64,000 nt of DNA from Sulfitobacter sp. OXR-159 (GTDB taxonomy: Bacteria; Pseudomonadota; Alphaproteobacteria; Rhodobacterales; Rhodobacteraceae). The position numbers and the translations under genes were made by a program. Positions 1 through 8,050 of this stretch are shown here, one piece after another. The notes below the pieces were generated by a model, which did no database searches, was not told the DNA's origin, and worked only from the letters and a program-made list of their open reading frames with translations. Where the stretch lies: contig NZ_CP139707.1 of the NCBI RefSeq assembly GCF_034377145.1, positions 3,050,501 through 3,114,500 of the forward strand. The letters run 5' to 3'. Numbering within the stretch: position 1 is the stretch's first letter; every line of letters starts with the position of its first letter.

Positions 1-72
1 AAAAACAGTTTTATTTGTTCTTTGCGTCCCTGTACCAAACACGCAATAGCAGTTGAATCGCGGGAGATACGC

Positions 73-852
73 ATGGAACTGAATGAAATTATCGACCTGG
101 AAGCCTTTCCGATAGACGATGCGGAATTCCGTGCCGCCTGTAAGAAACAGTTCGAGGACGCGGGTGTCTTTGTGATGCGGGGGTTTGTCCGGAAGAACGC
201 AATCGACACGGTTCGTGACGAGGGCATTGCCAACAAAGACAAGGTCTTCAAATCGACAAAGCAGCACAATGTCTACCTGACCCCGAAAGACGACAGATTC
301 GCCGATGACCATGCGCGCAACCGCCTTGTGACCTCATCCAAGGGATGCATCACCGACGATCTGATGCCGCAGCTATCGCCTTTGCGCCAACTCTATGACG
401 CCCCGGTTTTCCGGAGCTTCCTGTGTGATGTTCTTGGCGAGAAGGAAATACACGAATATGCAGACCCGCTATCTTCCATCAATCTGCATTTTGCCGAAAA
501 GGGAGAAGAGCTTGGCTGGCACTTTGACAACTCGTCATTTGCCATCACCCTGATGGTGCAAGCCCCTGAAAAGGGCGGAACATTCGAATATGTCAACGAT
601 GTGCGCGATGCCGATTCAGGCGAGATGGGTTTCACACAAGTTGATGAAATTCTGGATGGAAAAGCACCTGTTGAAGTTGTCGAGGCTGAAGCTGGTACAC
701 TGGTTTTTTTCCGGGGTCGCAACTCTATTCACCGTGTGTCACCGAACGAAGGCGACCTAACGCGTATTCTGGCTGTTCTTGCGTACAATTCCGAACCCGA
801 CGTCGAGCTTTCTGAAGCCGCCAGAATGACATTTTATGGGCGGCTGAACTAA
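73..852 (+). CDS. Fe(II)/2-oxoglutarate-dependent oxygenase, HalD/BesD-like fold
   Basis: A 259-residue soluble protein that looks like a non-heme Fe(II)/2-oxoglutarate oxygenase of the HalD/BesD (ArpA-like) group. The facial triad is visible: H150-x-D152 in the segment GWHFDNSSF and H220 in NSIHRVSP; R231 in GDLTRIL is the expected 2OG carboxylate ligand. Because an Asp occupies the position that is Gly or Ala in radical halogenases, the protein should hydroxylate rather than halogenate. The ATG at 73 is preferred over a TTG at 22 because GGGAG precedes it at ribosome-binding distance. No neighbour suggests a substrate; free amino acids are the usual substrates of this group. Fold assignment is fairly safe; substrate is unknown. 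Confidence 0.75.
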   Translation: MELNEIIDLEAFPIDDAEFRAACKKQFEDAGVFVMRGFVRKNAIDTVRDEGIANKDKVFKSTKQHNVYLTPKDDRFADDHARNRLVTSSKGCITDDLMPQLSPLRQLYDAPVFRSFLCDVLGEKEIHEYADPLSSINLHFAEKGEELGWHFDNSSFAITLMVQAPEKGGTFEYVNDVRDADSGEMGFTQVDEILDGKAPVEVVEAEAGTLVFFRGRNSIHRVSPNEGDLTRILAVLAYNSEPDVELSEAARMTFYGRLN

Positions 853-1300
853 GAAAATCTGAAGCGGTCACTTGGCAATGAATAAGCTGCGCGCGACTCT
901 AAAGCCGACATTCGCGTGGCGCGCAGCATCATGGCCTGGGCTCGCTCCAGATCTTCGCTGCGCGGCGGACCAAGCGCCTGGTCGCCTCAGGTGCGGCGCC
1001 GCTCACGGCCCAAAGCCGCCGTTCCTGCTTTGCACAGCGAAGGTCAGCTTATGGATGATCGCCTGACTGGTATCCACCACGTCGGGTTCTCGATCTGTTT
1101 CCGCAGACAGATCTATTAACAAAATTGAAGTGTGGGGGAGCGGGGCGCGCGCCCTTGAGCGGTCAACATAGGCAGGGTGACAGCGAAGATCGTGATCTGA
1201 GCAAGTCTGGTATACTGGCGGATTTCGCCGTCAAACCCCATGCCTTTAACGACCTGGCGAGAAAAACCGCTTGTTCGAAAAGAAAGTTCTCACCTGTCGC
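853..1300. other. Intergenic stretch without a convincing gene
   Basis: About 450 bases between the oxygenase and the end of the sensor kinase. Short open frames here have no ribosome-binding site and no recognisable protein. The stretch holds two variants of a motif (AAAGCCGACATTCG at 901 and AAAGCCGCCGTTCC at 1012) that also occurs on the other strand near 14.95 kb, which suggests decayed repeat DNA rather than a gene. Confidence 0.4.
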
Positions 1301-2662
1301 TCAGCGAACACCTGCGTTCATTAGCGTGAACGTCAAGGTGACGTTTTCTCCACCACCCTTCCGCGTGCAGAACTTTAGGGTTCCGTCGATACGCTCCATA
1401 GCCGCTTGCGCAATGGACAAACCCAGACCGCTGCCACCCCCTTGAGCGTTTTGACCGCGGAAAAAGCGCTCCGTTATGCGAGTACGGTCTTCCGCTGAGA
1501 TACCCGGCCCCCTGTCGGATACGGTAATTTCCGCCAAATCCTGGCAAACAGCCACGCAAAGTTCGACGACGCCCCCCATTGAACTGGCCGCAATGGCGTT
1601 TTCAGTGACATTTCTCAGCGCCAGGGTCGCCAGCACGGGGTCGCCGGCTACGACAGGCAGAGATTCGGGAAGATCAACATGAAGATCGATTCCCTTCGCA
1701 TCGGCAGGGGGCCGCATCTCAGAGACAACGCCGGAGATCACCTCCATCAGGTCAAACTTACCGCCGCCACCACCTGTCGCACCATCCACGGCCGCCAATT
1801 CCAATAGCTGGCGCACCATGCGATCAGTGCGGGCCACCCCTTTTTCGATCTGTGCCAGCGCGTGCCGGCGGGTTTCCTCGTCCGGGGCCATGGCGGCGAT
1901 CTGAGCCTGCGTTTTGATGCCGGAAAGCGGGGTCTTCAGTTCATGCGCCGCATAGGCAGAGAAGCTGCGTTCGCGCTCCCGCGCCGCGGCAACCCTCCCG
2001 AACAGAGAGTTCAACGCAGCGCCCATAGGGTGCAATTCGCGCGGCAGCGGGCCTTCCTCGACCGGCTCGAGGTTGTCGGCCGAACGCGCAGACAAGGCCC
2101 GCGCCATGCGTGAAAGCGGTGCGAGACCGCGGCCCACGCTAAGCCAGATCAGCCCGGCAAGAAACGGAAGAATGGTGAGCGCCGGCACAAGCAATCCCCG
2201 GGTCACATCACTGACGAGACGGTCCCGAACGGCGAGGCGATCGCCTACCATAACCCTAAGGCCGAGGCGTTCGTTTACTTCTGTGAATACGCGCCAGCGT
2301 TCCCCGTCCACGAGAGTTTCCGAGAAGCCTGAATCGGCTTCGGTAAGCCGCCCCTCAGGGGCACTGCCCGAGGCGCCTACCATGGTTCCGTCGAGCGACC
2401 AAATCTGACAGGAAAGCTGCCGCGAATACCCCTGGTCGGCCCGCGTGGTCAGGGCTTCCATCGCCCCCGCGGCGCTCGAGAGTTCGACACGGCCGTCGGA
2501 AAGCAGCGAAGACACCATCCCGGCGGCTTCCGCGAGGCGGGCATCCAGCACCTGCTCTACCTCGACCCGAGTGGAGTGCTGAATCCACCATGCCGCCGAA
2601 AACCAGACAGCGCCGGTGGCAAGCAATAGAATGGCAAAGAGCCGCGTGCGGATAGAGGTCAT
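1301..2662 (-). CDS. Two-component sensor histidine kinase, QseC/PmrB-like
   Basis: A 453-residue membrane histidine kinase. Membrane segments at about residues 8-27 and 155-176 enclose a short periplasmic sensor region of about 125 residues, followed by a HAMP linker. The phospho-acceptor is H240 in AAHELKTPLSG. The C-terminal ATPase domain shows an N box (NVTENAI), G1 (DRGPGIS) and G2 (GSGLGLSI). The start codon overlaps the stop of the upstream response-regulator gene by four bases (ATGA), so the two are co-translated partners. Architecture and pairing resemble QseBC/PmrAB. The signal sensed cannot be read from sequence; the divergent periplasmic thiol operon suggests an envelope signal. 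Confidence 0.88.
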   Translation of the reverse strand: MTSIRTRLFAILLLATGAVWFSAAWWIQHSTRVEVEQVLDARLAEAAGMVSSLLSDGRVELSSAAGAMEALTTRADQGYSRQLSCQIWSLDGTMVGASGSAPEGRLTEADSGFSETLVDGERWRVFTEVNERLGLRVMVGDRLAVRDRLVSDVTRGLLVPALTILPFLAGLIWLSVGRGLAPLSRMARALSARSADNLEPVEEGPLPRELHPMGAALNSLFGRVAAARERERSFSAYAAHELKTPLSGIKTQAQIAAMAPDEETRRHALAQIEKGVARTDRMVRQLLELAAVDGATGGGGGKFDLMEVISGVVSEMRPPADAKGIDLHVDLPESLPVVAGDPVLATLALRNVTENAIAASSMGGVVELCVAVCQDLAEITVSDRGPGISAEDRTRITERFFRGQNAQGGGSGLGLSIAQAAMERIDGTLKFCTRKGGGENVTLTFTLMNAGVR

Positions 2663-3324
2663 GCGCCTTCCTCCGCCAGTCGATAGCCGACCCCGCGCAC
2701 GGTTTCGATAAACGCCGCCCCCAGCTTGGCGCGGAGCTTGTGGACATGCACCTCAACGGTGTTGCTCTCCACACCGTCTTGCCAACCGTAGAGCCGCTCT
2801 TCGAGCCGATCCTTAGGAACGATTACGCCGGGCCGTTCCAATAACGCCTGTAGGATGGCGAATTCCCTGCGAGAAAAGCGCACCTCGCCGCTCCGGGTGC
2901 GCCCGGCCATGCGGGCGGGGTCGAACTCCAATCCGTTCCAACAGGTCGTGCCGCTTGCCTCGCCCTTTGCCCGCCGGGTGATGGCCCGCAGCCGCGCCCC
3001 GAGCTCGCCAAGATCGAAAGGCTTTGCCAGATAGTCGTCGGCCCCGGCATCCAGCCCGGCGATCCGATCGCCCGTCTGATCAAGCGCCGTCAGCAGCAGC
3101 ACGGGGGTCCGATTGCCTTCGGCCCGCATAGATCGCAGCAACTCTACGCCGGAGCCATCGGGCAGCATGATGTCGAGCACCACGGCGGAAAAGCCATTCT
3201 GCTCCCATGCCTCCTGCGCGTCCGCGCAGGTGCCCACCACCTCGGGGACGAAGCCGTGCAACCGCAGACCGGTGCATAACCCGTCCGCCAGTGAGGCATC
3301 GTCTTCCACCACCAATATCCGCAT
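2659..3324 (-). CDS. OmpR/PhoB-family response regulator, QseB/PmrA-like
   Basis: A 221-residue response regulator. The receiver domain has the acidic pocket VVEDD, phospho-acceptor D51 (VLDIMLPDGSG), T79 and K101 (LAKPFD). The winged-helix output domain fills residues about 125-218 (FSRREFAILQALLE, then NTVEVHVHKLRAKLG and TVRGVGYRL). The start at 3324 is chosen over an ATG six bases upstream because AGAAGGA lies at proper distance only from 3324. It is cotranscribed with the kinase that follows and divergent from dsbD. A PmrA-type direct repeat sits in the shared promoter region, so it probably controls itself and the divergent operon. Confidence 0.9.
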   Translation of the reverse strand: MRILVVEDDASLADGLCTGLRLHGFVPEVVGTCADAQEAWEQNGFSAVVLDIMLPDGSGVELLRSMRAEGNRTPVLLLTALDQTGDRIAGLDAGADDYLAKPFDLGELGARLRAITRRAKGEASGTTCWNGLEFDPARMAGRTRSGEVRFSRREFAILQALLERPGVIVPKDRLEERLYGWQDGVESNTVEVHVHKLRAKLGAAFIETVRGVGYRLAEEGA

Positions 3325-3364
3325 TCTCATTTCCTTCTGACTGCGCTCGGTTTCGGCCTTCAAC

Positions 3365-3381
3365 ATTAAGCCAGCGTTAAG
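3365..3381 (-). promoter_or_regulatory. PmrA/QseB-type response-regulator box
   Basis: On the minus strand this reads CTTAAC-N5-CTTAAT, a direct repeat with an 11-bp period very close to the PmrA box HTTAAK-N5-HTTAAK. It lies 41 bases before the response-regulator start and 22 bases before dsbD. The same DNA also fits TTAA-N7-TTAA (CtrA spacing), but the adjacent QseB/PmrA-like regulator makes a local box the simpler reading. Confidence 0.5.
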
Positions 3382-3403
3382 GTTGGGGGTCGAGGAGCGC
3401 AGC

Positions 3404-5209
3404 ATGAAAGCACATCTTATCGAATCCCTCCGGCCTTTCGCGCTCCTTTGCACCGCTCTTCGGGCCTTCCTGCTCATCGCGGCTTTTGCCGGACCTGTGA
3501 CGGCTCAGGACAGCCTGTTCTCTTCTGAGGCTCCGCTCGATCCGCGCGCGGCGTTTGCTCTATCGGTATCCCCACAGCCCGATGGCAGCCGCCTGCTGCG
3601 TTGGGAGATCGCCGATGGGTATTACCTATACCGCGACTACCTCTCCGTCGAGACGGCCAGCGGGGTATCAATCCCGCTGGAAAGTGAGCCCGGCAAGCAA
3701 AAGAACGACCCGACCTTTGGCACTGTAGAGGTTTACTACGACGAGGCGAGTGCGCGAATTAGCCCCGTATCCGGCGCGCTGAGCATCACCTACCAAGGCT
3801 GTCAGGAAGACGGGATCTGCTACCCGCCGATCACCGATAGCCTGCCTGCACTACCGGCGTCGGCTGCGACGGAAGCAGAAGAGCAGGCTTCCGCACCCAC
3901 GGCCGGCATTACGCTGGCCGACGACTCCGGTCTGGTGGATGGGTTGGTGCAACGCGGCGGCCTGGGCCTCTTATTGCTGGGTTTCTTCGGCTTCGGCCTG
4001 CTTTTGGCTTTTACCCCCTGCGTTCTGCCGATGATCCCGATCCTCGGCGGGCTTCTTGCAGGTCAAGGCGAAAGCCTGACCGCACGGCGCGGGCTCGCCC
4101 TCAGCGCGGCTTACGTGTTTGCCATGTCCTCGGCGCTGGCACTTCTGGGGGTGGCGGCTGCATGGTCGGGGCAGAACCTTCAGATCGTCCTGCAATCGCC
4201 ATGGGCGGTCGGTGCCGTGGCTTTGCTCTTCGTCGCTCTCGCAATGTCCATGTTCGGCGTATTCCAGTTGCGCCTGCCGCAGGCTTGGAACGACCGCATG
4301 GCCGCGGCAGGCATCGGACGTCAGGGCACTTTTGCCGGGGCTGCCGGGCTTGGCTTCACCTCGGCCCTGATCATGGGGCCTTGCGTGACCGCGCCACTGG
4401 CCGGAGCGCTGCTCTATATTGCCCAGACCGGCGATACCGCGCTCGGCGCTGCTGCCTTGTTCTCTCTCGGCCTCGGCCAAGGCGTGCCTCTCTTGCTCCT
4501 CGGTGCCTTCGGCAGCCGTGCCCTGCCGCGTGCAGGCCGCTGGATGCGACTGGTGAACCGCCTCTTCGGCTTCATCTTTCTCGCCATGGCCGCCTGGCTG
4601 GCGGGACGGGTGGTGCCTCCTGCCGCCGGATTGGCAATCTGGGCTGGGGCCTTGGTCCTGACGGGCGTCTTCCTTGGCGCGCTTGACCGACAGGACGCCG
4701 GTGCCGCGCCGATCCACCGACTGCGGCAGGCGGCAGGAATGCTGGCGCTTCTTGCTGGTGGCCTCATGGGAATCGGCGCAGCCAGCGGCGGAGACGATCC
4801 GCTGCGTCCGCTCGCGAGATTGACTGGCGGGTCGCAGAATGTGGTCAGTGACAAGGCGATCGACTTCACCACGATCCGATCGGTGCCGGAACTGGAGGCT
4901 GCGCTGGCGCAATCGGATCGGCCCGCGATGATCTACTTCACCGCCGAATGGTGCGTCAGCTGCCGCACTATCGAGCGCCGCGTCTGGCCGGATGCCGAGG
5001 TGCAGGCAGCGCTTTCGGAAATGCAGGTCATTGCCGCGGACCTCACCACGTTCGACGCAGAAAGCCAGGGTTTGCTTGACCATTTGCGCTCGGTCGGACC
5101 GCCGACGATGGTTTTCCTTGACGCGGAGGGGCAGGAGCGAAAGGGCACGCGGCTTATCGGCGAACCCAGGCCTGCCGAGGTGGTGGCTTCGGCGAGGGCG
5201 GTGCAATGA
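3404..5209 (+). CDS. dsbD: Protein-disulfide reductase DsbD
   Basis: A 601-residue three-domain DsbD, which moves electrons from cytoplasmic thioredoxin across the inner membrane to periplasmic thiol proteins. After a signal peptide (about residues 1-35) comes the periplasmic alpha domain with C133 and C139, then the multi-helix beta domain with its cysteines in FTPCVLPMIP (C206) and MGPCVTAPLAG (C327), then a C-terminal thioredoxin-like gamma domain with WCVSC (C517/C520). The start at 3404 follows GAGGAG; an earlier in-frame ATG at 3383 is unlikely. The stop overlaps the next gene by four bases, and five genes run on as one operon. All three cysteine pairs are intact. Confidence 0.93.
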   Translation: MKAHLIESLRPFALLCTALRAFLLIAAFAGPVTAQDSLFSSEAPLDPRAAFALSVSPQPDGSRLLRWEIADGYYLYRDYLSVETASGVSIPLESEPGKQKNDPTFGTVEVYYDEASARISPVSGALSITYQGCQEDGICYPPITDSLPALPASAATEAEEQASAPTAGITLADDSGLVDGLVQRGGLGLLLLGFFGFGLLLAFTPCVLPMIPILGGLLAGQGESLTARRGLALSAAYVFAMSSALALLGVAAAWSGQNLQIVLQSPWAVGAVALLFVALAMSMFGVFQLRLPQAWNDRMAAAGIGRQGTFAGAAGLGFTSALIMGPCVTAPLAGALLYIAQTGDTALGAAALFSLGLGQGVPLLLLGAFGSRALPRAGRWMRLVNRLFGFIFLAMAAWLAGRVVPPAAGLAIWAGALVLTGVFLGALDRQDAGAAPIHRLRQAAGMLALLAGGLMGIGAASGGDDPLRPLARLTGGSQNVVSDKAIDFTTIRSVPELEAALAQSDRPAMIYFTAEWCVSCRTIERRVWPDAEVQAALSEMQVIAADLTTFDAESQGLLDHLRSVGPPTMVFLDAEGQERKGTRLIGEPRPAEVVASARAVQ

Positions 5210-6021
5210 ACGCGACCTCCATCGGTCCCTTGGTATTCGCGAACGACCGACTGCACGCGGTGATCGCCCTTGCCGTCGTTCTGCTGGTGCTGGAGGTGGT
5301 GGGTCGCCGCCGCCCGGCGCTCGCCGGCCCCCTTCACCGCTGGGGCTGGCATTTGTTGGCGTCATGGATCGTCGCGGCCCGGCTTGGCTTTGTCCTGGTC
5401 AACCGCGAGGCTTTCGCCGACGCCCCGCTGTCGGCTCTGGCCGTCTGGCAAGGGGGTTTCGAACCGATTGCGGGACTTTTCGGAATTGCGCTCGTGGGCC
5501 TCGCCGCGATCGTGAGATGCCCCGCAGTGCTGCGCCCGCTGGCCCTTGCGGTGGTTTTAGCCGGCTCGGCCCAGGCGGCCGCTGGCTGGATCTTCCCGAC
5601 CGAAGCGCAGGGCAGCCTGCCAAATTTTGCCCTCTCGGACCTCGGCGGCACTCCGGTTCGCCTGTCCGAGACCGATGGACGGCCGATGATCGTGAACCTC
5701 TGGGCAAGCTGGTGCCCGCCCTGTCGGCGCGAAATGCCGATGATGATGGAACTGGCCGAGGCCCAGGATGACGTGGTGCTGCGTTTTGCCAATCAGGGCG
5801 AACCGGCCTCGGCCGTTGGCCGCTACCTCGATCAGGAAGGGTTGAGTGACACGCATGTGGTGCTGGACGACACCCAACGTCTGATGGAGCACTTCGATCT
5901 GCTCGGCCTGCCCAGCACGTTGTTTTTCGACGCCGAGGGAAACCTCATCGCGGCCCACACCGGCGAGATATCACGCGCCGAACTCATCAACCGCATGCAA
6001 GAACTTCAGGAGACGGAATGA
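5206..6021 (+). CDS. TlpA-like thioredoxin with N-terminal membrane domain
   Basis: A 271-residue protein with three or four hydrophobic segments in the first 125 residues and a TlpA/ResA-type thioredoxin domain after that (CXXC as WCPPC, C170/C173; cis-Pro loop GLPSTLFF). The membrane part (HLLASWIVAARLGFVL) faintly recalls prolipoprotein diacylglyceryl transferase; this fusion is known in proteobacterial TlpA proteins. It probably accepts electrons from DsbD and reduces periplasmic disulfides. It overlaps dsbD by four bases and the following transpeptidase gene by four bases, so translation is coupled. ScsD of the suppressor-of-copper-sensitivity system is a comparable partner. Confidence 0.82.
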   Translation: MNATSIGPLVFANDRLHAVIALAVVLLVLEVVGRRRPALAGPLHRWGWHLLASWIVAARLGFVLVNREAFADAPLSALAVWQGGFEPIAGLFGIALVGLAAIVRCPAVLRPLALAVVLAGSAQAAAGWIFPTEAQGSLPNFALSDLGGTPVRLSETDGRPMIVNLWASWCPPCRREMPMMMELAEAQDDVVLRFANQGEPASAVGRYLDQEGLSDTHVVLDDTQRLMEHFDLLGLPSTLFFDAEGNLIAAHTGEISRAELINRMQELQETE

Positions 6022-6743
6022 CTTTGAAACCAATGACCTTCGGGGGGCTCGTAGCGATCGCATTTCTGGCGGCCTGCGCCACGCCGCCCGGCGAAGCGCC
6101 GCAAGAAACCGCGGCGCCCATGGTTCCCGCCGCCGCAGAGCCCGACCCGCTCTACGGCGCAATGCAGGACGGAGGGCGGACCATCCCCGCAGTCCCCGAA
6201 GCGGCGCTGAGCGAACGCAACCGCCGGCAGGAGGTCGACTATTGGACCGATGAGCCCCCCGGCACCATCATCGTAGACCCTTATGCTCGCTTCCTCTACC
6301 TTGTGCTCGAGGACGACCGCGCTCTGCGCTATGGCGTGGCCGTGGGCGAACAGGGTCGCGGCTTCGCCGGCGAGGGGGTGATCCCCTTCAAGCGGGAATG
6401 GCCGCGCTGGACGCCGACACAGAACATGCTGCGCCGCGACCCCGAACTCTACGGCCCGGTGCGCAACGGCATGGAGGGCGGGCTCGACAACCCCCTCGGC
6501 GCCCGCGCGCTCTACCTCTTCAAGGGCGGGCGCGACACGCTCTACCGCATCCATGGCACCAACAACCCCTTCTCGATCGGCAAGGCCGTCTCATCCGGCT
6601 GCATCCGTCTGTTCAATCAGGACATCCTCGACCTGCACGAGCGCGTGAAGGACGGCGCCCATGTGGTCGTGCTGAGCGAGAGCGAAAGCGGCAAGGGCAC
6701 GACGCCACCGGGCCGCACCCCCACAGGCAACAAAACGCAATAG
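6018..6743 (+). CDS. L,D-transpeptidase (YkuD), lipoprotein
   Basis: A 241-residue YkuD-family L,D-transpeptidase. A lipobox LAAC puts the lipidated cysteine at residue 20. The catalytic motif is complete: H179 in RIHGTNNP and C195 in SSGCIRLFN. The family forms 3-3 cross-links in peptidoglycan or anchors proteins to it, through an acyl-enzyme on the cysteine. It is encoded within the disulfide-reductase operon, overlapping the TlpA-like gene by four bases. The linkage makes sense because the catalytic cysteine must stay reduced in the oxidising periplasm; this is inference. Confidence 0.88.
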   Translation: MTLKPMTFGGLVAIAFLAACATPPGEAPQETAAPMVPAAAEPDPLYGAMQDGGRTIPAVPEAALSERNRRQEVDYWTDEPPGTIIVDPYARFLYLVLEDDRALRYGVAVGEQGRGFAGEGVIPFKREWPRWTPTQNMLRRDPELYGPVRNGMEGGLDNPLGARALYLFKGGRDTLYRIHGTNNPFSIGKAVSSGCIRLFNQDILDLHERVKDGAHVVVLSESESGKGTTPPGRTPTGNKTQ

Positions 6744-6752
6744 GAGAAATAC

Positions 6753-7379
6753 ATGCCCATGATCAAACGCAGAACCTTTCTGACCGGCAGCGCCATCGCA
6801 GCCACCGGCGGCGCCAGTCTCTTCTCGCTGTTCCGCACGCCGGCCTTCGCCAAGGAACTGACCGTCGATGACGTGCTCTTCGACCCGGACAACCCGGTGC
6901 TCGGCAACCCCGAAGGGGATGTCACCATCGTGGAGTTCTTCGACTACCAATGCCCCTACTGCAAAGCCAACCACCCGCCGCTGACGGAGGTGGTCGAGGC
7001 GGACGGCAACATCCGTCTGGTGATGAAAGACTGGCCGATTTTCGGCGCACCCTCGATCCGGGCTGCCCAGCTTGCCCTCGGGGCGGCGTCCCTTGGCCAA
7101 TACGAAAAGGCGAATACCGCCTTGATGGAGACCGAGGGTAAACTCAGCGATCAGCTGATCGAGGAGACTCTGGAATTGGCAGGGTTCGACCTCGCGGCGC
7201 TTGACCAGTCCTATCGCGACGACCGCGGCAAATGGGACGGGCTGATGCGCCGCAACAGCGAACAGGCCAGCCTGATCGGATTGCAGGGCACACCGGCCTT
7301 TATCATCGGCACCACGCTCTACCCGGGCAGCATGGATGCGGCGGCGCTGAAAGAGGCTGTCGAATTGGCGCGCAGCTAA
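6753..7379 (+). CDS. DsbA-family thiol:disulfide interchange protein, Tat-exported
   Basis: A 208-residue DsbA-like protein (COG1651; ScsC/BdbD type). The N-terminus carries a Tat-like signal (KRRTFLTGSAIAATGG), then a thioredoxin fold with CPYC (C67/C70) and the cis-Pro loop GTPAFIIG. The start follows AGGAG at good spacing, nine bases after the previous stop. As part of an operon with DsbD and a TlpA-like protein it may work as a reductase or isomerase kept reduced by DsbD, like ScsC, rather than as an oxidase; sequence alone does not decide this. Confidence 0.87.
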   Translation: MPMIKRRTFLTGSAIAATGGASLFSLFRTPAFAKELTVDDVLFDPDNPVLGNPEGDVTIVEFFDYQCPYCKANHPPLTEVVEADGNIRLVMKDWPIFGAPSIRAAQLALGAASLGQYEKANTALMETEGKLSDQLIEETLELAGFDLAALDQSYRDDRGKWDGLMRRNSEQASLIGLQGTPAFIIGTTLYPGSMDAAALKEAVELARS

Positions 7380-7417
7380 ACAATGAAACAAGCACTTCAA
7401 CAGAAAGGAGAATGCAA

Positions 7418-7963
7418 TTGACCATCAGACTTTCCCGCCGGGCCGCAATCCTGACTGGGCTGGCCGGCCTTGCCGCCCCAGCACTGGCACGGGCCGCAGA
7501 GCCAGCCCGCCGCAATGCCTCGAGCTTCATGATCCAGCGGTGGCAAGACCACTTCGATGATCTGGGTGTCGGCACGATTGTCGCCGATACCGCCTCGCGC
7601 GCCTTGCACTACTGGAATGCCGACGGGTCTGATTATCGCATCTACCCGACCTCGGTGCCGATCTCCGAGGAACTTACCAAACGCGGCTATACCCGGATCG
7701 TGCGCAAGAAGATCGGCCCGGACTGGACCCCCACGCCCAGCCAGGTCGAACGCTTCGGCTGGACCTACATGCCGCCGGGCCCGGACAACCCGCTTGGCAC
7801 CCACGCGATGTATCTGTCGTGGCCCGCTTATTTGATCCACGGCACCCACGACACCCGCAAGATCGGGCGCCCCTCCTCGGACGGTTGCATCGGGCTTTAC
7901 AACGAAAAGATCGCTGAGCTGTTTGAGATCACGCCAGTGGGCACTCAGGTCAGGATCATCTAA
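7418..7963 (+). CDS. Second L,D-transpeptidase of the operon, Tat-exported
   Basis: A 181-residue YkuD-family enzyme with a Tat-like signal (RLSRRAAILTG). The active site shows H141 (LIHGTHD) and C157 in SSDGCIGLYN; the Arg that normally follows Cys-Ile is Gly here. The TTG at 7418 is preferred over an ATG at 7412, because AAGGAG ends only one base before that ATG but seven before the TTG. It closes the operon that begins with dsbD. Role: probably peptidoglycan cross-linking or protein attachment with a substrate preference different from the first copy. Confidence 0.83.
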   Translation: MTIRLSRRAAILTGLAGLAAPALARAAEPARRNASSFMIQRWQDHFDDLGVGTIVADTASRALHYWNADGSDYRIYPTSVPISEELTKRGYTRIVRKKIGPDWTPTPSQVERFGWTYMPPGPDNPLGTHAMYLSWPAYLIHGTHDTRKIGRPSSDGCIGLYNEKIAELFEITPVGTQVRII

Positions 7964-8050
7964 CCTAAACGCCCTCCATGCGCGGGCTGCCCAGCCGATA
8001 GGCGCTCAAAGCCCGCGCAACAGCTTACCTCAGCGCCCTTTCTGAAAAGG

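Noticed and set aside
3971..5365. 464-codon open frame on the minus strand
   Set aside because: It is antisense to dsbD and the TlpA-like gene; the protein is Arg/His/Gly-rich as expected from the complement of GC-rich coding DNA, and has no family features.
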